From Patella vulgata (lineage: Eukaryota; Mollusca; Gastropoda; Patellidae), in the NCBI RefSeq assembly GCF_932274485.2, contig NC_065886.2:20225501-20289500 (forward strand): a DNA stretch of 64,000 nucleotides. The letters run 5' to 3'. The number at the start of each line of letters is the position of its first letter. The stretch's first letter is position 1. Shown piece by piece: positions 25,183 to 37,117 of the stretch. The notes beneath the pieces were generated by a model. It was not told the DNA's origin and did no database searches. It saw only the letters and a program-made list of their open reading frames with translations. The position numbers and the translations under genes were made by a program.

Positions 25183-25652
25183 TCAAAGAGACATAAAGTG
25201 GCATTATGGGAGTATAGTTAAAGAGTTGACTGTTCTCCCTGTAATAGTTAAAAATAGATAACATAAATAGAATATGTTGAAAATTTCAGTCTGAACCGTT
25301 ATATTAGCTTTTGATTTTTAAGTCTAGACTTGATCATCATTACGATAAAAACATAGTCTCGATTATCCAGTTTTGGATTTAATCATCACTGAGCGTTGAG
25401 CAGCAGATCGGATACAAAACCAAAGAAAATCCGACACATAAGATGATGACATCGAGATTCGATTATTGTTTGGATAAGTTAATTAATGTCTAATTAATAG
25501 TTTATATAACACTTCAGGCCTAAAGAAAGACCTGCAATAGGTAGATTTAGCTCTTGAAATTTTCAACATATTGCCTTTACATTATCTAGTTTTTAACTAT
25601 TATAGTGAGAACTGCCAGCTCTATATCAATCTCCCATAATGCATCTTTAAAC
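25183..25652 (-). mobile_element. MITE family M, rearranged foldback copy
   Basis: Both outer ends are the family's right terminus (GGCATTATGGGAG at the left, CTCCCATAATGCATCTTTA at the right), each followed inward by the AACTATTATAGTGAGAACTG region. The normal left terminus is internal and broken at GATTTAGCTCTTGAAATTTT, near 25550. The copy is therefore an inverted fusion of two right ends around one body. Confidence 0.75.
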
Positions 25653-26324
25653 TAGCGGCTCGTTTTCTTTATAGAATACGGGCACAGATTCCTGGCACAC
25701 AATAATTTATGTAGGAAGTAAGAGTACCGGTACCTATTCTGGCAATTCGTGACAGCTTAGAGCTATTGTGAATATGTAATATGCAGCCATATACGCCCGT
25801 TTCCTTCTTATATTACCCTTTCAATTCAAAAGCTTTGAAGTCTATTATGAAAGCACCATCTAAACAATCTGCACTAAATGACGGTAAAACTCGAACTAAA
25901 AACACGACCCCCTTCTTTGTTTAGTCAGTATTACCGTTATTTGATTTAAAAAGTGAAATCAAAACAATTTTTAGCGTCTGCCGGCTTAGAAATGTCTGCT
26001 ATGGCATTCTAGAAAAGAAAAAACGGACAAAAACAACACTAAAACCCAAAACTAGGAAAGTTATGTTAAGTATCTCGTTTTACCCGAATTTCTCGGTATG
26101 TGTTTTCCGTTTCTTTGAAATGTATGCATTTTATTTGAAATATGATATCGATATTCTGTATTTATTCAACTATTTGTTGCCAAAATATTTGAAAATTTTT
26201 AGATAAACGAAAGCAAGGTTAATCTAAAATATAATATATTTATTTATTCTATTCGAAGGTTCTAACTTAAAGATCTTATCATATCGGGATGTATAGCTAT
26301 AAGGCTGAGTTTCAGCATGAGGCG
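25653..26324. other. AT-rich interval, nothing recognised
   Basis: No open frame with a domain and no repeat with recognisable ends. Confidence 0.45.
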
Positions 26325-26631
26325 GTATGCGGCATGGTGTCCGAGCGAGTAAGGCAACGACTTACTAACCAGAAAGTTCCTGGTTGGATGTTCTAGCGCA
26401 GTGTCCCCTTCAATCTCGGCTCCCAGAGAGAAGATCCAAGATGGCGGCTCAAACTCGCGTTTGCGTATTTTACGCTCATATCGCCGAATCACCCACATTT
26501 CGTGCGACGAACCGATGCCTAATTGTCGAGAAATCGGCAGCATTTCATTCAAACAAATCCAGCCAATCAGGAGCCACTCGGGGAGGAGTTTAGGAACAAA
26601 ATTCAGACTGATTAATGGCCGGCGTGATTGC

Positions 26632-26675
<44 letters not shown>

Positions 26676-26885
26676 CGGCAAACTTCTCTTTGAGCGCCAA
26701 AATTGGTGCCCCCCTTGTAAGTGGTTCAGGACGGAGCGCCTAAAAAGGAACAAAAAACAAGGCCCAATGTACACATTGGCGTGCACTCAAAAGAACGAGT
26801 TGAAATAGAGAGGAGGACATAGCGCCTCTGTCCGGACAAAATGTCCCTGACTATCCGGCTTCATTAGCCCTGCCGGCTACCCTAT
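26325..26885 (+). repeat. SINE S1 split by a GC-richer insert
   Basis: The head (GGTGTCCGAGCGAGTAAGGC, TAACCAGAAAGTTCCTGG) lies at 26325-26415. The body resumes at about 26715 (GGACGGAGCGCCTAAAAAGG, AAGGCCCAATGTACACATTG, ACATAGCGCCTCTGTCC, GGCTTCATTAGCCC). Between them lies a 270-300 bp insert that is richer in CpG than its surroundings and includes a (GA)n run at 26633-26670. The 135- and 174-codon open frames on the two strands owe part of their length to that microsatellite. Confidence 0.7.
26633..26670. repeat. (GA)n microsatellite
   Basis: Nineteen GA dinucleotides. Confidence 0.95.
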
Positions 26886-27384
26886 AAGTTTCTAATATTT
26901 AAAGGTCTCGGGTGTTGTCAAAAGCCAATACCACCATTTGTATAAACTTTCTATGGATAGTCCGGAAGTTAATAATACTAATACATTATTATGAATGGTA
27001 GACCACATGCAACATTTCTACTTGCAAGCCCTCTAGTACAGACACTATTGTGAGTTCTGGCATGTTACGAAGTGTCGTCGACGTTGGCGTAATTTGATTT
27101 TTTACTTCAACAGATAATCTGTTGACAAAATGACTGCATAACATCCTGGTCGTGTTTGTCGCAGCGTATTTACGGGCACAGAGTAATGTGCTATATTTAT
27201 TTTATGGTAAAAAATAAAAAAAGGTGTTTAATGACAAAATTCTTCTCTCCCAAAAGCTATTACACCACATGTAAACAGTGAAATAACTTTCACTTTAATT
27301 GGAAACTTCTAAAATAAATACCATTCTTCATTGTTTTACGATTGCTACATTAGAGACGCCGTATTCGAGAGGTTAGGACGAGAA

Positions 27385-27620
27385 GAAACGGTTATTACCT
27401 CTAGGGACGGATTGTGCCTCAGACCATCGGACGTGATCCGATTTGAAAACAAATTGACATATACGCCACAATTTTTATCCGATTTCGATATTCGCGCATT
27501 TCAGACTATAACTTCCTGGATTATGGCCCCCGATTGTACGAAAAATCGTTTTTTTTAAAGTTTGTTCTGTATCCATCTCTTGCAAAATGGGGGTGTATCT
27601 TGCCTGGCAACCGCTGTTTT
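27385..27620 (+). repeat. family B element, 3' end
   Basis: Contains CACAATTTTTATCCGATTTC, GATATTCGCGCATTTCAGAC, ATGGCCCCCGATTGTACGAA and the 3' terminus with GGGGGTGTATCTTGCCTGGC. The terminal hairpin TTGCC-T-GGCAA is at 27600-27610. The 5' head is missing. The 75-codon open frame across it is repeat sequence. Confidence 0.85.
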
Positions 27621-28104
27621 TTTTTCAAAAGAATTAAAATTCATCTTCGCATATAATATCACGTCACTTATTCTTCATCAGGTTGGGGGCCCAAGCTAGT
27701 TGGTGCGAGGCCCCATAACTATTCAGCCCTCTGATGAACACCTTGAACAGAAACTTGGCAGTCCGGGGAAAATGAAGGGGTTGATGAGACGTGAAATCCA
27801 TTCCAGTGCATTCCAGTGCAGTGTAATTGTCCCTCTCGTGTGAATAAAAATCCTGGTTGGTTATTTTAGATAGCTTCCAATTCTGCTAAAATACTCCAAA
27901 GCAACGATTTGCTTCGTTATATCTTCAATAATTTATAATTGTCAAATCTGCATTACATCTAGGTGTGTTTGATTATTCAGTATCCGAATCTGGATTCCTT
28001 TATTTATATATTCAATAATTATCCCATCACAAAGTTGATACATATTTTGGTGTTGAATCACATAGTGAACTATCAGTAACCTGAAATAAATGAATCCGGA
28101 TGGG
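27621..28104. other. interval without a supported gene
   Basis: A direct repeat of CATTCCAGTGCA occurs twice at about 27800-27825. Nothing else. Confidence 0.4.
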
Positions 28105-28310
28105 AGCCATGGTGGCTCAGTGCGTAAGGCGCTAGCTCACTAACCAGCAGGTCCGGGATTCGATCTCCGTGTTTATCGATAAAGTGCCTAAGTATTTTCC
28201 AGTGTGGTTTCCCCTTGTAAATTTTGTAGGAAAAAAGGCCCCGGCAAGGAACAGCGTTTATTCGTTTGGGTGAGGCCCCATGTATATACCTTGGCATGCA
28301 AGGTTACCAG
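28105..28310 (+). repeat. SINE S1, tRNA-like head and body
   Basis: The clearest Pol III promoter boxes among the S1 copies: A-box-like TGGCTCAGTGCGTAAGG and B-box-like GGATTCGATCTCC. ATTTTCCAGTGTGGTTTCCC, AACAGCGTTTATTCGTTTGG and GGCCCCATGTATATACC follow. It is truncated before the 3' tail. Confidence 0.85.
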
Positions 28311-28519
28311 ATTAAACGTGTGCCTTGATTGTTTTTCAAGTATACGAGTATTACTAGATAATTTATACATATATAATTAAGCCTTTAAATAAATCCCACC
28401 TATATTTACATGCAAAATTTTATTTTAAAAAACCCACACACATGATTTACATAGTTCACTGTTTATAGAAATCATTTAAAGCAGCTAAGTCTCTAACTCA
28501 ATATCATCCAAAGTCTTCG

Positions 28520-28900
28520 ACATTGAAAACACGAATTATTTGTCAATTTAAATCAACATTGATGTTGTGATCTTACCGGGAAAAGATGGGCTTCCGATAT
28601 CCAATATTTAAGACAAAATAAACATTTTACCATTGGTACACGAATTGTGTACTAATGCGTTTCAGCGTCATTTGTAATATGGGACTCGAAGAACGAGGCT
28701 AGATATATTCCAAGTCATGTCAAACGGTGACCCATATTCTTATCTGAAGAGCATGTGCAATAAATAATGTCGGTGTAGACTGGAATAACCAGACCATAGA
28801 GATTGCCATTCGATTGAGACGTCTGCCGTATTTCGCCGTACATAACTGATTAGAAATTATAGTAAAATTAGAAACTATTGAATGTAAATCAGTTTATATA
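28520..28900 (+). repeat. dispersed repeat, partner of 8885-9640
   Basis: Shares GAAAACACGAATTATTTGTC, GACGTCTGCCG/ACGACTGCCG and ACATAACTGATTAGAAATTA-type blocks in the same order as 8885-9640. No termini recognised. Confidence 0.55.
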
Positions 28901-29424
28901 CATTCATATTACATTATTATATGCGTTGCATGCAACCCATTTGTGTCCATTTTTAGGTCACAACTATTAGCGATTTAGCCCCTTTAATGGTATAATCCAT
29001 TTAGAGGTAGACACATGCTAGAGTCAACTATGTTGATTTATCAGTTATAAGAGGATTAGAGATCAGTTTCCCACGTGAAAAAGTACAATAAAATACAAAG
29101 AATTCTAAATACGTGATGAATATATATGCAAATCTATTAGTTTTTTTTCTGTATCTGTAAATTTGTTTTAGATTGGAGTAAAATGGACGTAATCGAATTA
29201 CTCTACACATTACTATACTCCCTGTTAAATAGTAAATTGGCCTACGATTAAAACCATTTCTAGCAAACAATAATTGTTGACTTTAAATAGAACTTTCTAG
29301 ATTGTCATTCAGTGAGCAAACGGACTGCAAACGGCATGTCATACCTTGATGATTATAAAACCTAGTTTAGCACGTGCTCTTACAGAGACGAACTGTGTTT
29401 ATCAGAAATTGCGAATTGGATCAG
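28901..29424. other. interval without a supported gene
   Basis: Nothing recognised. Confidence 0.4.
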
Positions 29425-29645
29425 AAGGTCTGCCATTGAGTCAGGTGGCGTGGTTTCGATTCCCCGCTTGTACGGGAAAAGGAGTAGGGTCGCCTGTCCA
29501 ATCTCGTGTGTTTTCTACGGCTCCTCCGGTTTCCTCCCACCGCTAAAGACACCCACGCGCATGTAAATTATTAAAATAAAATTGAACCATATGTTAGTCC
29601 CGAAATGACCTAGTATGTGTCGAATGGACGTTACCCACCCTCCTC
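29425..29645 (+). repeat. SINE family S2 copy
   Basis: Head part with B-box-like GTGGTTTCGATTCCCCG, then GGAGTAGGGTCGCCTGTCC, CTCCTCCGGTTTCCTCCCAC, AACCATATGTTAGTCCCGAA and CGAATGGACGTTA. The first part of the tRNA-like head is decayed. Confidence 0.85.
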
Positions 29646-31961
29646 TGCCTGACTTTCTCTCACAGCTTCTAAACCACTTCTTAATCGTTACCGTGGTGTC
29701 AAGGAAAACAATTATACCAACCACCTAAAAAGTATTAGATTCATTTTTATTAGTACAAAAAAGAAAAAGTCCTTGTAGTTTTGAAAAAAATCCACACCAA
29801 ATCGTTATACATACATGTATATCTACCGATATCCCAGCTTCTGGACCAGTTCGGATCTCAATCTTGGATCTTGACGTCTAAACCTACATTTTTAGGATCA
29901 AAGAATACAATAATACCAATAAAAGCACCATAATCCTCCAAAATATTATGGCAACCGTCTTGGATCTTCAAGTTTTCCATGCAGTGCTGTCCTCCTACAC
30001 TTACTATTAGTAGTATGTTTCTCTGAGCGTATCAGCATTTTGGAATGCCCGGAAATATATGCCAGCGTAACCCCACGCGATAGCGCAGCAGGAAATGTGT
30101 TGCAAAACCCGGTTGATAAGAACAGGTTATATAAAAAACCCGTCAACAAAACCAGTATCACTTTAACATGGATACTTGTCTGGCCATTTGAATTATTGTA
30201 CAGTCTAAATCCTTCTGCTCAAAATTCTCCCACCATCTGTTCATAAAAAAGTACATACATTCTATTGCACACCGAACTAACTAAGACCTTATAAATATGT
30301 CCATCAAGGTAAGGTACAGTGATAAACTATAAGTTATAAGGAATGTACTGGTGTCTGAAAGACAGAGATTCTTTATACAACTTAAAGGGAACTATTTCTT
30401 ACCTACATGTGTTTAGTAAATTATAAAGGGTATCGAAGTGCACATTCAATGAGACAACTTGAGTGTTAGTAGTCGATAACGAGTGTATTCTATAGTAAAA
30501 CCATGGACCCAACTTTAATTAAGCACAATCGGTTATTTAAAACCTTATATAAAAACATGACATAATTATTATTACTTAAAGATGGTGGTGTGAAACCAAT
30601 GTAATCCACTTGAAACTTTAATGACCATAACTTCAGACAGAATTAAGCGATTTGAATACTTTTTGGAACAACAAAACACACAGAGACCACAATATCCAAG
30701 TTCGTGAAACAGCCCTTTACAACCACATACAAATATATAAAGTGCCAAAATTAATCCGAATGGCAATATGAAAACAAAGACGTAGCATCCATCTCAGTTC
30801 AATAGCAAAAGGTATCGGATGGAGTAAACATGCACTGCTTCCGATAGAGGGGTAACGGAGACATAAGGTGACCCCCTCCTTTAAATCAACACCCTTTTGT
30901 TATATTATCTGCAGTATAAGGTATCTCTTGTTATAGATAACTGGTTATCATTGCTGTCAGATGAAACAAGACTATGAGAGACTCCACCTTGTATTTATCA
31001 CAAGGTTATTGAGACCGTCCAAGACTGAATAATCGTGGATGCTAGTAGTCAATGTGAGATAACTGCACAACAAAACACAGATATAACAAACGATAAGGAA
31101 TTATACCAGATGCACATTTCCAGAGCAGTATGACATTGTGATGGACACACTAGTAACCATCAGGGACGATATCGTTATTTTTTTTACACAGTTTCAAATG
31201 AGAACAATGGGTTTCTTTTAACAATTTCCCTAGTTCAATTAAAAGTAAATCTTTATTTCAGTCCGATTTAAATATTTTTGGTCTAGAAAAATTTAACAAC
31301 TTCTTTGGTATCGTTTCTCCGTGAAGTTCAGCTTGAATCATTGTGACAGGCCAAAGCCATTATTACCAAAAATGCATATCTCCATTCGCTAGATGGGTGG
31401 GAGGGGACAGGTCAAATGATCACAAACTTCTTATAGCAGGTTAAATGATCAGCAAGAAAGTAACCAAAAAGCAGCTATTAGGCAACTAGTCGCAATTTTA
31501 CATTGATTTAAATCAATTAAATATTGTCATTTCTCAATGGGACGATGTTTAGATATAATATGTGTTATTTTTAAGTAATTTTAATAAATAGGAATGCAAT
31601 ATGCCTTCGAAAATATCACATTTTGGCAACAGAAAGTGTTTAAAAGTAAAATGATTTCAATCTGACATTCCATCAGTTGTAGTAATAACGGTATTCAAAT
31701 ACCGTAAGAAATGTAACCCTTAACTTATAGTTATCATATTGTAATCTACATCAGTCAGATATTACTGGCATCAAAAGTTACCCGTCGTCAAGCACGCTAT
31801 CACCTAGCAAGAAATCGGTTATATTACGTTATACGATAGCGTTGAGTAGACTACCTACATCCTTATTTCATTACTAATAGTCAGTGTGCATCATTACTTA
31901 AGAGACTAATTTAAAGACGCTCAATTCTTTTCAAGCTTGTACGATGAAATTATTAACAAGG
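29646..31961. other. interval without a supported gene
   Basis: No repeat with recognisable ends and no open frame with a domain. All open frames are under 75 codons. Confidence 0.45.
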
Positions 31962-32021
31962 AAATGAAATGGGGTTTAACGTCCCACTTTTCTACACCAA
32001 CCAGGATAGTGAAGTTAACTT
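31962..32021 (-). repeat. SINE S1, 3' piece left of the inserted MITE
   Basis: GAAATGAAATGGGGTTTAAC, then GTCCCACTTTTCTACACCAA, is the S1 3' end in reverse orientation. The SINE resumes at 32891 after the 869-bp element. Confidence 0.8.
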
Positions 32022-32890
32022 TGAAGTTAAATCGTGTTTCATCATTCGTTATTGGCGAATAACGAGACAGAACATGTTTCGTTATTCGGGATCCAAATAA
32101 AATTATTATTTTTTCTTCAAAATTTCATATTATTATATGTCATAAAACCATCCATTTTGCTTTTCGAGCTTGAATAACGAATAACGAGACAGCACGTGTT
32201 TCGTTATTCGAGATTCAAAATTTGAATAACAACTTCATATCATTAGTGTCAATTTGTCAAGTAAACAATCTATTTTATTTTCGAGCAAGAATAACAAATA
32301 ACGAGACGTTATTCGGGATTCAAATTTTGAATGTAATAAATTGTTAAGTCCTGATTGTGTTATTTGGAAATATGTCTACATTCCAACGTATTGTCATTCC
32401 GTGTAAAATGGATCCAAATAATATTTTGATTACAGATGCCACATATCCTGATGGCAATGCTCAAATTTTTCTAATAATGACAAAAGTTGAATTGTGCTAT
32501 TCATTGGGAATCGATTATTTGTTTGGGAAATAATATTTACAAACCCATTAACAATTTATAACATAAAATGGGGTTTATAGTCGAACTGTTCTAAACCGAC
32601 TTGGATGTATTGACTTACAAGATGGATGTATCAACAGTAAAAAGCCCTCTTATCACTTCTATGTCATAAAATAACCCATTTTGTTTTTCGAGCTTCAATA
32701 ACGAATAACGAGACAACTGCTGAGGCATCCTTCTTAGAAGTGAATTAAATGAAAAACACAGTTTACTTGCCAAATGGGCAGCGATGATATGAAATCTCTA
32801 AGAATTTTTTCAATCCCGAATAACGAAACACATTTTGTTTTGTTATTTGTTATTCGCCAATAACGAATATTGAAACACGATTTAACTTCA
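32022..32890. mobile_element. 869-bp MITE with inverted ends and AATAACGA repeats
   Basis: The left end TGAAGTTAAATCGTGTTTCA is matched in reverse at the right (TGAAACACGATTTAACTTCA), and both continue inward as ATTCGTTATTGGCGAATAAC. The interior has three diverged direct units with TTTTCGAGCTTGAATAACGA (about 32154, 32275, 32680), each close to inverse CGTTATTCGGGATTC segments, so single strands would fold extensively. It splits an S1 SINE. No transposase is visible and the superfamily is unknown. Confidence 0.85.
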
Positions 32891-32990
32891 CACTGCCCAT
32901 ACACCATGCAGTGTGCTATGGGGGAAATTTTACCGGAACAAAGACGTATCCGCCTACGTTTAGCCCACGCCAAAATGTACTCGGATTGAT
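32891..32990 (-). repeat. SINE S1, piece right of the inserted MITE
   Basis: CTGCCCATACACCATGCAGT, GTGCTATGGGGGAAATTTTA and GCCTACGTTTAGCCCACGCC continue the SINE interrupted at 32021. Confidence 0.75.
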
Positions 32991-34385
32991 TATTTACCAT
33001 ATAATGAGGAAAACGAAACCAACATTTCTACGGTAAATAATATGTAGGGATGAAGATTTAAAGATTTTTCACAACATTTATAAGCGGCTCTGTCTTGTTT
33101 ATATCATCTGCAGAGAGTGACAGACATTTTAACTCATATCTTTGATATTTTTGGACTAATGTTGCTTTTAGAGTTTCAACTTTCACGGTTTCAAGACCCT
33201 TCACATGACGCACGGCGGCTTTAAAGTGTATTGGAGACTCTTTCAGACTATTGCAAACGCTAGCCGTTTACTACTTGCAAAATCGAAGAAAAAAACCCCA
33301 TTTAATCCACTTTCTTTTCCTTGGAAAGTTGATACCAGAATAAAACTAATTAAATTTGATGAAACCGGATGTCAATTACGTTTCGTTTTATTTTTGTGGT
33401 TATAGTAAAAATCAGAAAAACTAAATGAAACGAAACTGTAATCTAATTTTAGACCGCAACCAAATATTTGTAGAATCTACAGATTGTAAACTATCTTTAC
33501 GATAAACTAAAACATATTTATAATCAGCATATGGTTCTCGCCAAACTAATCAAATTATATTTATTGATAACATACAAAATCGAGGTTTCTTCAACTTACA
33601 ACCTCCTAGACTCAGTTATAAGACGTTAAAGACACATTGTAACACAGCTCAAGCTGTGCACGATGTGCAGTACTAAAATAAATTAAACAGAATATATCAG
33701 ATATATACAGATATAATTGATATACACTGGATTAAGATCAGCGTGCCGACGAAGTCTACATGTACCAATCTTCAACAATTACTCAAAAGAATAACATTTA
33801 AAAACTGTCTCTGCTTGGCAAGTTCGGAAAAAAAATAATAAAGAACAACAATAAACTATGTACTTTTAGGAAAGGCTCTAAATTTGTGTTTTAAAAAAAT
33901 ATGACGTCGTAGTCTCGTATGGCGTACCAGTCATCATACATGGGTCACGCTTTCATCTTAAATATTGGTTTTCTTTTTTTTTCTCTATCCCTTTAAAAAG
34001 CCCAATATAGCTTTATTTTGATTGTTGGTTACAAGCAGAAATTATGTAAACAAAACATAGAGACGACACGACACTTGTTTGTTATATTTGCTACGTAGCA
34101 TGTCAGTAAATAATCAGTGTACCAATGCAGTCTTGTGCAAGCTTAATAGACGATTACCATATTTCACTTGCAGCAAATAAATAACAACTCACAAAACAAA
34201 CGTATAAAAGAAGGACAACGAAAACGGCAATTTTAAGCAAGCTCACAAGGAGCGTAATCTTTCCATCGTATTTTTAAAAAAGGTAGCCATTACCCGGATA
34301 TTTATTTTTGAAGAAAAAGACACATAAAGAAAATAAATTATGACGATCATTGTTTTTGTCACTGTTATAGTTTCATTTTAAATTT
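32991..34385. other. AT-rich interval, nothing recognised
   Basis: No repeat ends or coding signals. Confidence 0.4.
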
Positions 34386-34432
34386 AAATAATCCCACAGT
34401 TTTGCTCCGACTGGGCTACGCCAGACCCCTTC
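34386..34432 (-). repeat. SINE S1 fragment
   Basis: ATCCCACAGTTTTGCTCCGA, then CTGGGCTACGCCAGA, is a short decayed S1 3' region. Confidence 0.5.
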
Positions 34433-34844
34433 AAACTAAACATATGCACCACAAACTTAATACAGCACTCACATAATGTAACTGTGCATACTGTAGACTA
34501 TCTCTAATTTGACGTGAATAACACTGATTCTGTGGCATGATATCAGTATTTACATTATTTAAATTCGGTCAACTGTCAGTTAGTGACACATTGAAGTATT
34601 ACTTAAATCAACATTTATATTAAATACCATAAAATAATTAAGAGATAAATAGATAGATTATCTCTCCGTGTCAAGCCTAACTGTTATCTCTGTCCATAAT
34701 TCAGGTAGATTAATGAAATGACACGCCCGTTTAATGATAGGACCTGTATACGTTGTTAGCCAAGAAAGTTCCCCGGGGTTATCCGTCATAGTTTACCTTT
34801 GTTAACGGTCCACAATGGAGTCCTGCCAAGGACAATATCAAAAT

Positions 34845-35010
34845 TAATCGTTCGGATGGAACGACAAATCGAGGTCATTGGCGTGAAAGTAAAATGTACC
34901 ATTGGCAGTTCAAATTCTAAATAAGAGTAGATAGCGGTTTTTTCCAGACAAAATGTCCCTCATTGTTCACCCATAGCCTATGCCCGTCTTTATTAGCCCG
35001 GGCTTTAGGC
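34845..35010 (+). repeat. SINE S1, central to 3' part
   Basis: CGTTCGGATGGAACGACAAA, ATTGGCGTGAAAGTAAAATG, AATAAGAGTAGATAGCGG and CGTCTTTATTAGCCCGGGC are recognisable. Confidence 0.75.
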
Positions 35011-35034
35011 TTTAGTTCCGCTTCCACCTTGGGT

Positions 35035-35198
35035 GATTATCGAGAAGTGTTTTCCAAGAAACTTACCAGAGAAGCCACGGCTTAGTCCAGCAGATCAATT
35101 AGTAGGCCTATTTGATCTCGTTTCTGTAAATAAAGACACGTTGTCTTCTCCGGATGGGACAGAAAAGTGGAACATTAAACCCTATTTCATTTCATTTC
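35035..35198 (+). repeat. SINE S1-like piece with tail
   Basis: AAACTTACCAGAGAAGCCAC, TTCTCCGGATGGGACAGAAA and a final ACATTAAACCCTATTTCATT tail. It has an internal deletion relative to the consensus. Confidence 0.55.
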
Positions 35199-35807
35199 TA
35201 AGGGTCATTGAGAATACTCTATTTTTGTCTGTTGGTAATGTCATAAAGAAAATTTCCCCAAGAATATCATTGGATATGTCTAGCTAGGTCATCATGGAAT
35301 TACTTAACATATGTTTATAATTATTCAATAAAATATCAATATGGTATAAGATAAATCGATGCAATTTGGGTAATCGACACTTCCGTGCAAAAATTCTAAA
35401 TTTGGTCAATTTCTTACATCCGTTTCAAACTTCTCACGACAACAGGTGTTAAATATATTGGTAAATTATATAAGATAGTTTATTAACAGTATATTTTTAA
35501 CGGTATAAATGATTCGTTAGATATACAAATTGTCAAATCCTTAGATAAAAAGAGGTTTTATATTATCAGGAAATGTTTATATGATATCAGTAGTTTTTAC
35601 AGTATTTCATTTCTCTTTTATATTTACTTTCATCTACTTGATATTTTGCTGTAGGTTCAATATTACCATTGCCATTTTGTGGCAAAGGTCCATTTCCTCA
35701 GTTGTGTCGATTATGCATGTATTGTACCACATTAGCATGCATTGTTACCAACGCTAACCAAGACCAAGTAATTTGGATTTTAACGGAACAGTTCCATATT
35801 TCACAGG

Positions 35808-36050
35808 ATGTCCTTTGATACAAATGGATGTAAGTATTCTAATCAAACGCCCAAATGTAACGACATAGTCCAAATACCGCGTCAGATAGTTTTAGCTAAA
35901 AATATCGAGATTTTTGGAAATTATATAACAGCGTTATGTAACTCAGATAAGGAATTTTGTTGTGTTGATTTACGTGCAATGAGCAAGCCTGCTAAACCAG
36001 ACAGCCACACACTACATGGTAATTTAGACAAAGCTTGTCCATCAAAATGA
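35808..36050 (+). CDS. candidate exon, cysteine-rich 80-residue frame
   Basis: An acceptor-like TTCCATATTTCACAG ends just before a G that precedes ATG 35808. The frame runs 80 codons to TGA 36048-36050. It reads MSFDTNGCKYSNQTPKCNDI at the start and has seven cysteines: two early, a C-X6-CC group around residues 44-52 (CNSDKEFCCV) and one near the end (KACPSK). No transmembrane segment is seen. Cysteine spacing and a non-repeat context make it more credible than the other open frames, but no family was recognised and no partner exon is visible. It could be a terminal exon of a secreted cysteine-rich protein, or chance. Confidence 0.3.
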   Translation: MSFDTNGCKYSNQTPKCNDIVQIPRQIVLAKNIEIFGNYITALCNSDKEFCCVDLRAMSKPAKPDSHTLHGNLDKACPSK

Positions 36051-36133
36051 AAGTGACAGTTTGTTTTCATTCGAATAATTATCGCTATAAGGTAATTAAC
36101 ATGTTTTATTCGCTGAAATATAAATGGTAAGGC

Positions 36134-37117
36134 TCATTTAAAGTCTGTACGTGCATTTTCCAGTGATGCACGACGGAAATCAAACCCAATAAATGAGTCT
36201 TGAGTCCGTATTTGATGCCGGAAGAGTCGAATAATGTGGCAAAATAATGTTTTTCGGGATATTACTGTTATTTCTTTCATTTTTATACGCCCATATTGAA
36301 ATGTGGTCGTATATTGTCGTCGCCCCCGTCCGTCCGTCCGTCCGTCCGGCGGTCCGTCGGTCCGGCGTCCACAATTGCTTGTGGACGCTCTAGAGGCTAA
36401 AGTTAATATCTGATTGACTTTAAATTTATACACAGTGTTTAAGGTCTTGAGACGAAGAAGCCTATTGATTTTCAGCAATTTCCGATAACTACTGCCAGAG
36501 TTATGGCCCTTGATCACTTTGAAAAATCTTGTGGACGCTCTAGAGACCAAAGTTAATATCCAATTGACCTTAAATTTATACACAGTGTTTGAGGTCATGA
36601 GACGAAGAAGCCTATTGATTTTCAACGATTTCCGATAATTACTGCCAGAGTTATGGCCCTTGATCACTTCAAAAAATCTTGTGGACGCTGTAAAGGCCAA
36701 AGTTAATATCCGATTGACTTTAAATTTATACACAGTGTTTAAGGTCACGAGACGAAGAAGCCTATTGATTTTCAACGATTTCCGATAATTACTGCCAGAG
36801 TTATGGCCCTTGATCACTTCAAAAAATCTTGTGGAGGCTCTAAAGGCCAAAGTTAATATCCGATTGACTTTAAATTTATACACAATGTTTAAGGTCATGA
36901 GACGAAGAAACCTATTGATTTTCAACGATTTCCGATAATTACTGCCAGAGTTATGGCCCTTGATCACTTCAAAAAATCTTGTGGATGCTCTAGAGGCTAA
37001 AGTTAACATCCGATTGACATTAAATTTATACACAGTGTTTAAGGTCATAAGATGATGAATCCTATTGGTTTTCAGCGATTTCTGATAATTACTGCCAGAG
37101 TTATGGCCCTTGATCAC
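36134..37117 (-). other. 327-codon repeat-encoded open frame inside family A
   Basis: The frame reads a roughly 50-residue basic repeat with SASTRFFEVIKGHNSG-like, SNYRKSLKINRLLRLMTLNT and VYKFKVNRILTLASRAST blocks, repeated about six times. The same frame is open in other family A copies (45085-45489, 46531-46896, 51125-51313). No signal peptide, known domain or start context supports translation. The default reading is a periodic artefact of a 150-bp unit. Confidence 0.3.

Noticed and set aside
26401-26808. 135-codon open frame with an alternating Arg-Glu stretch
   Set aside because: The Arg-Glu stretch is the (GA)n microsatellite and both ends are SINE sequence.
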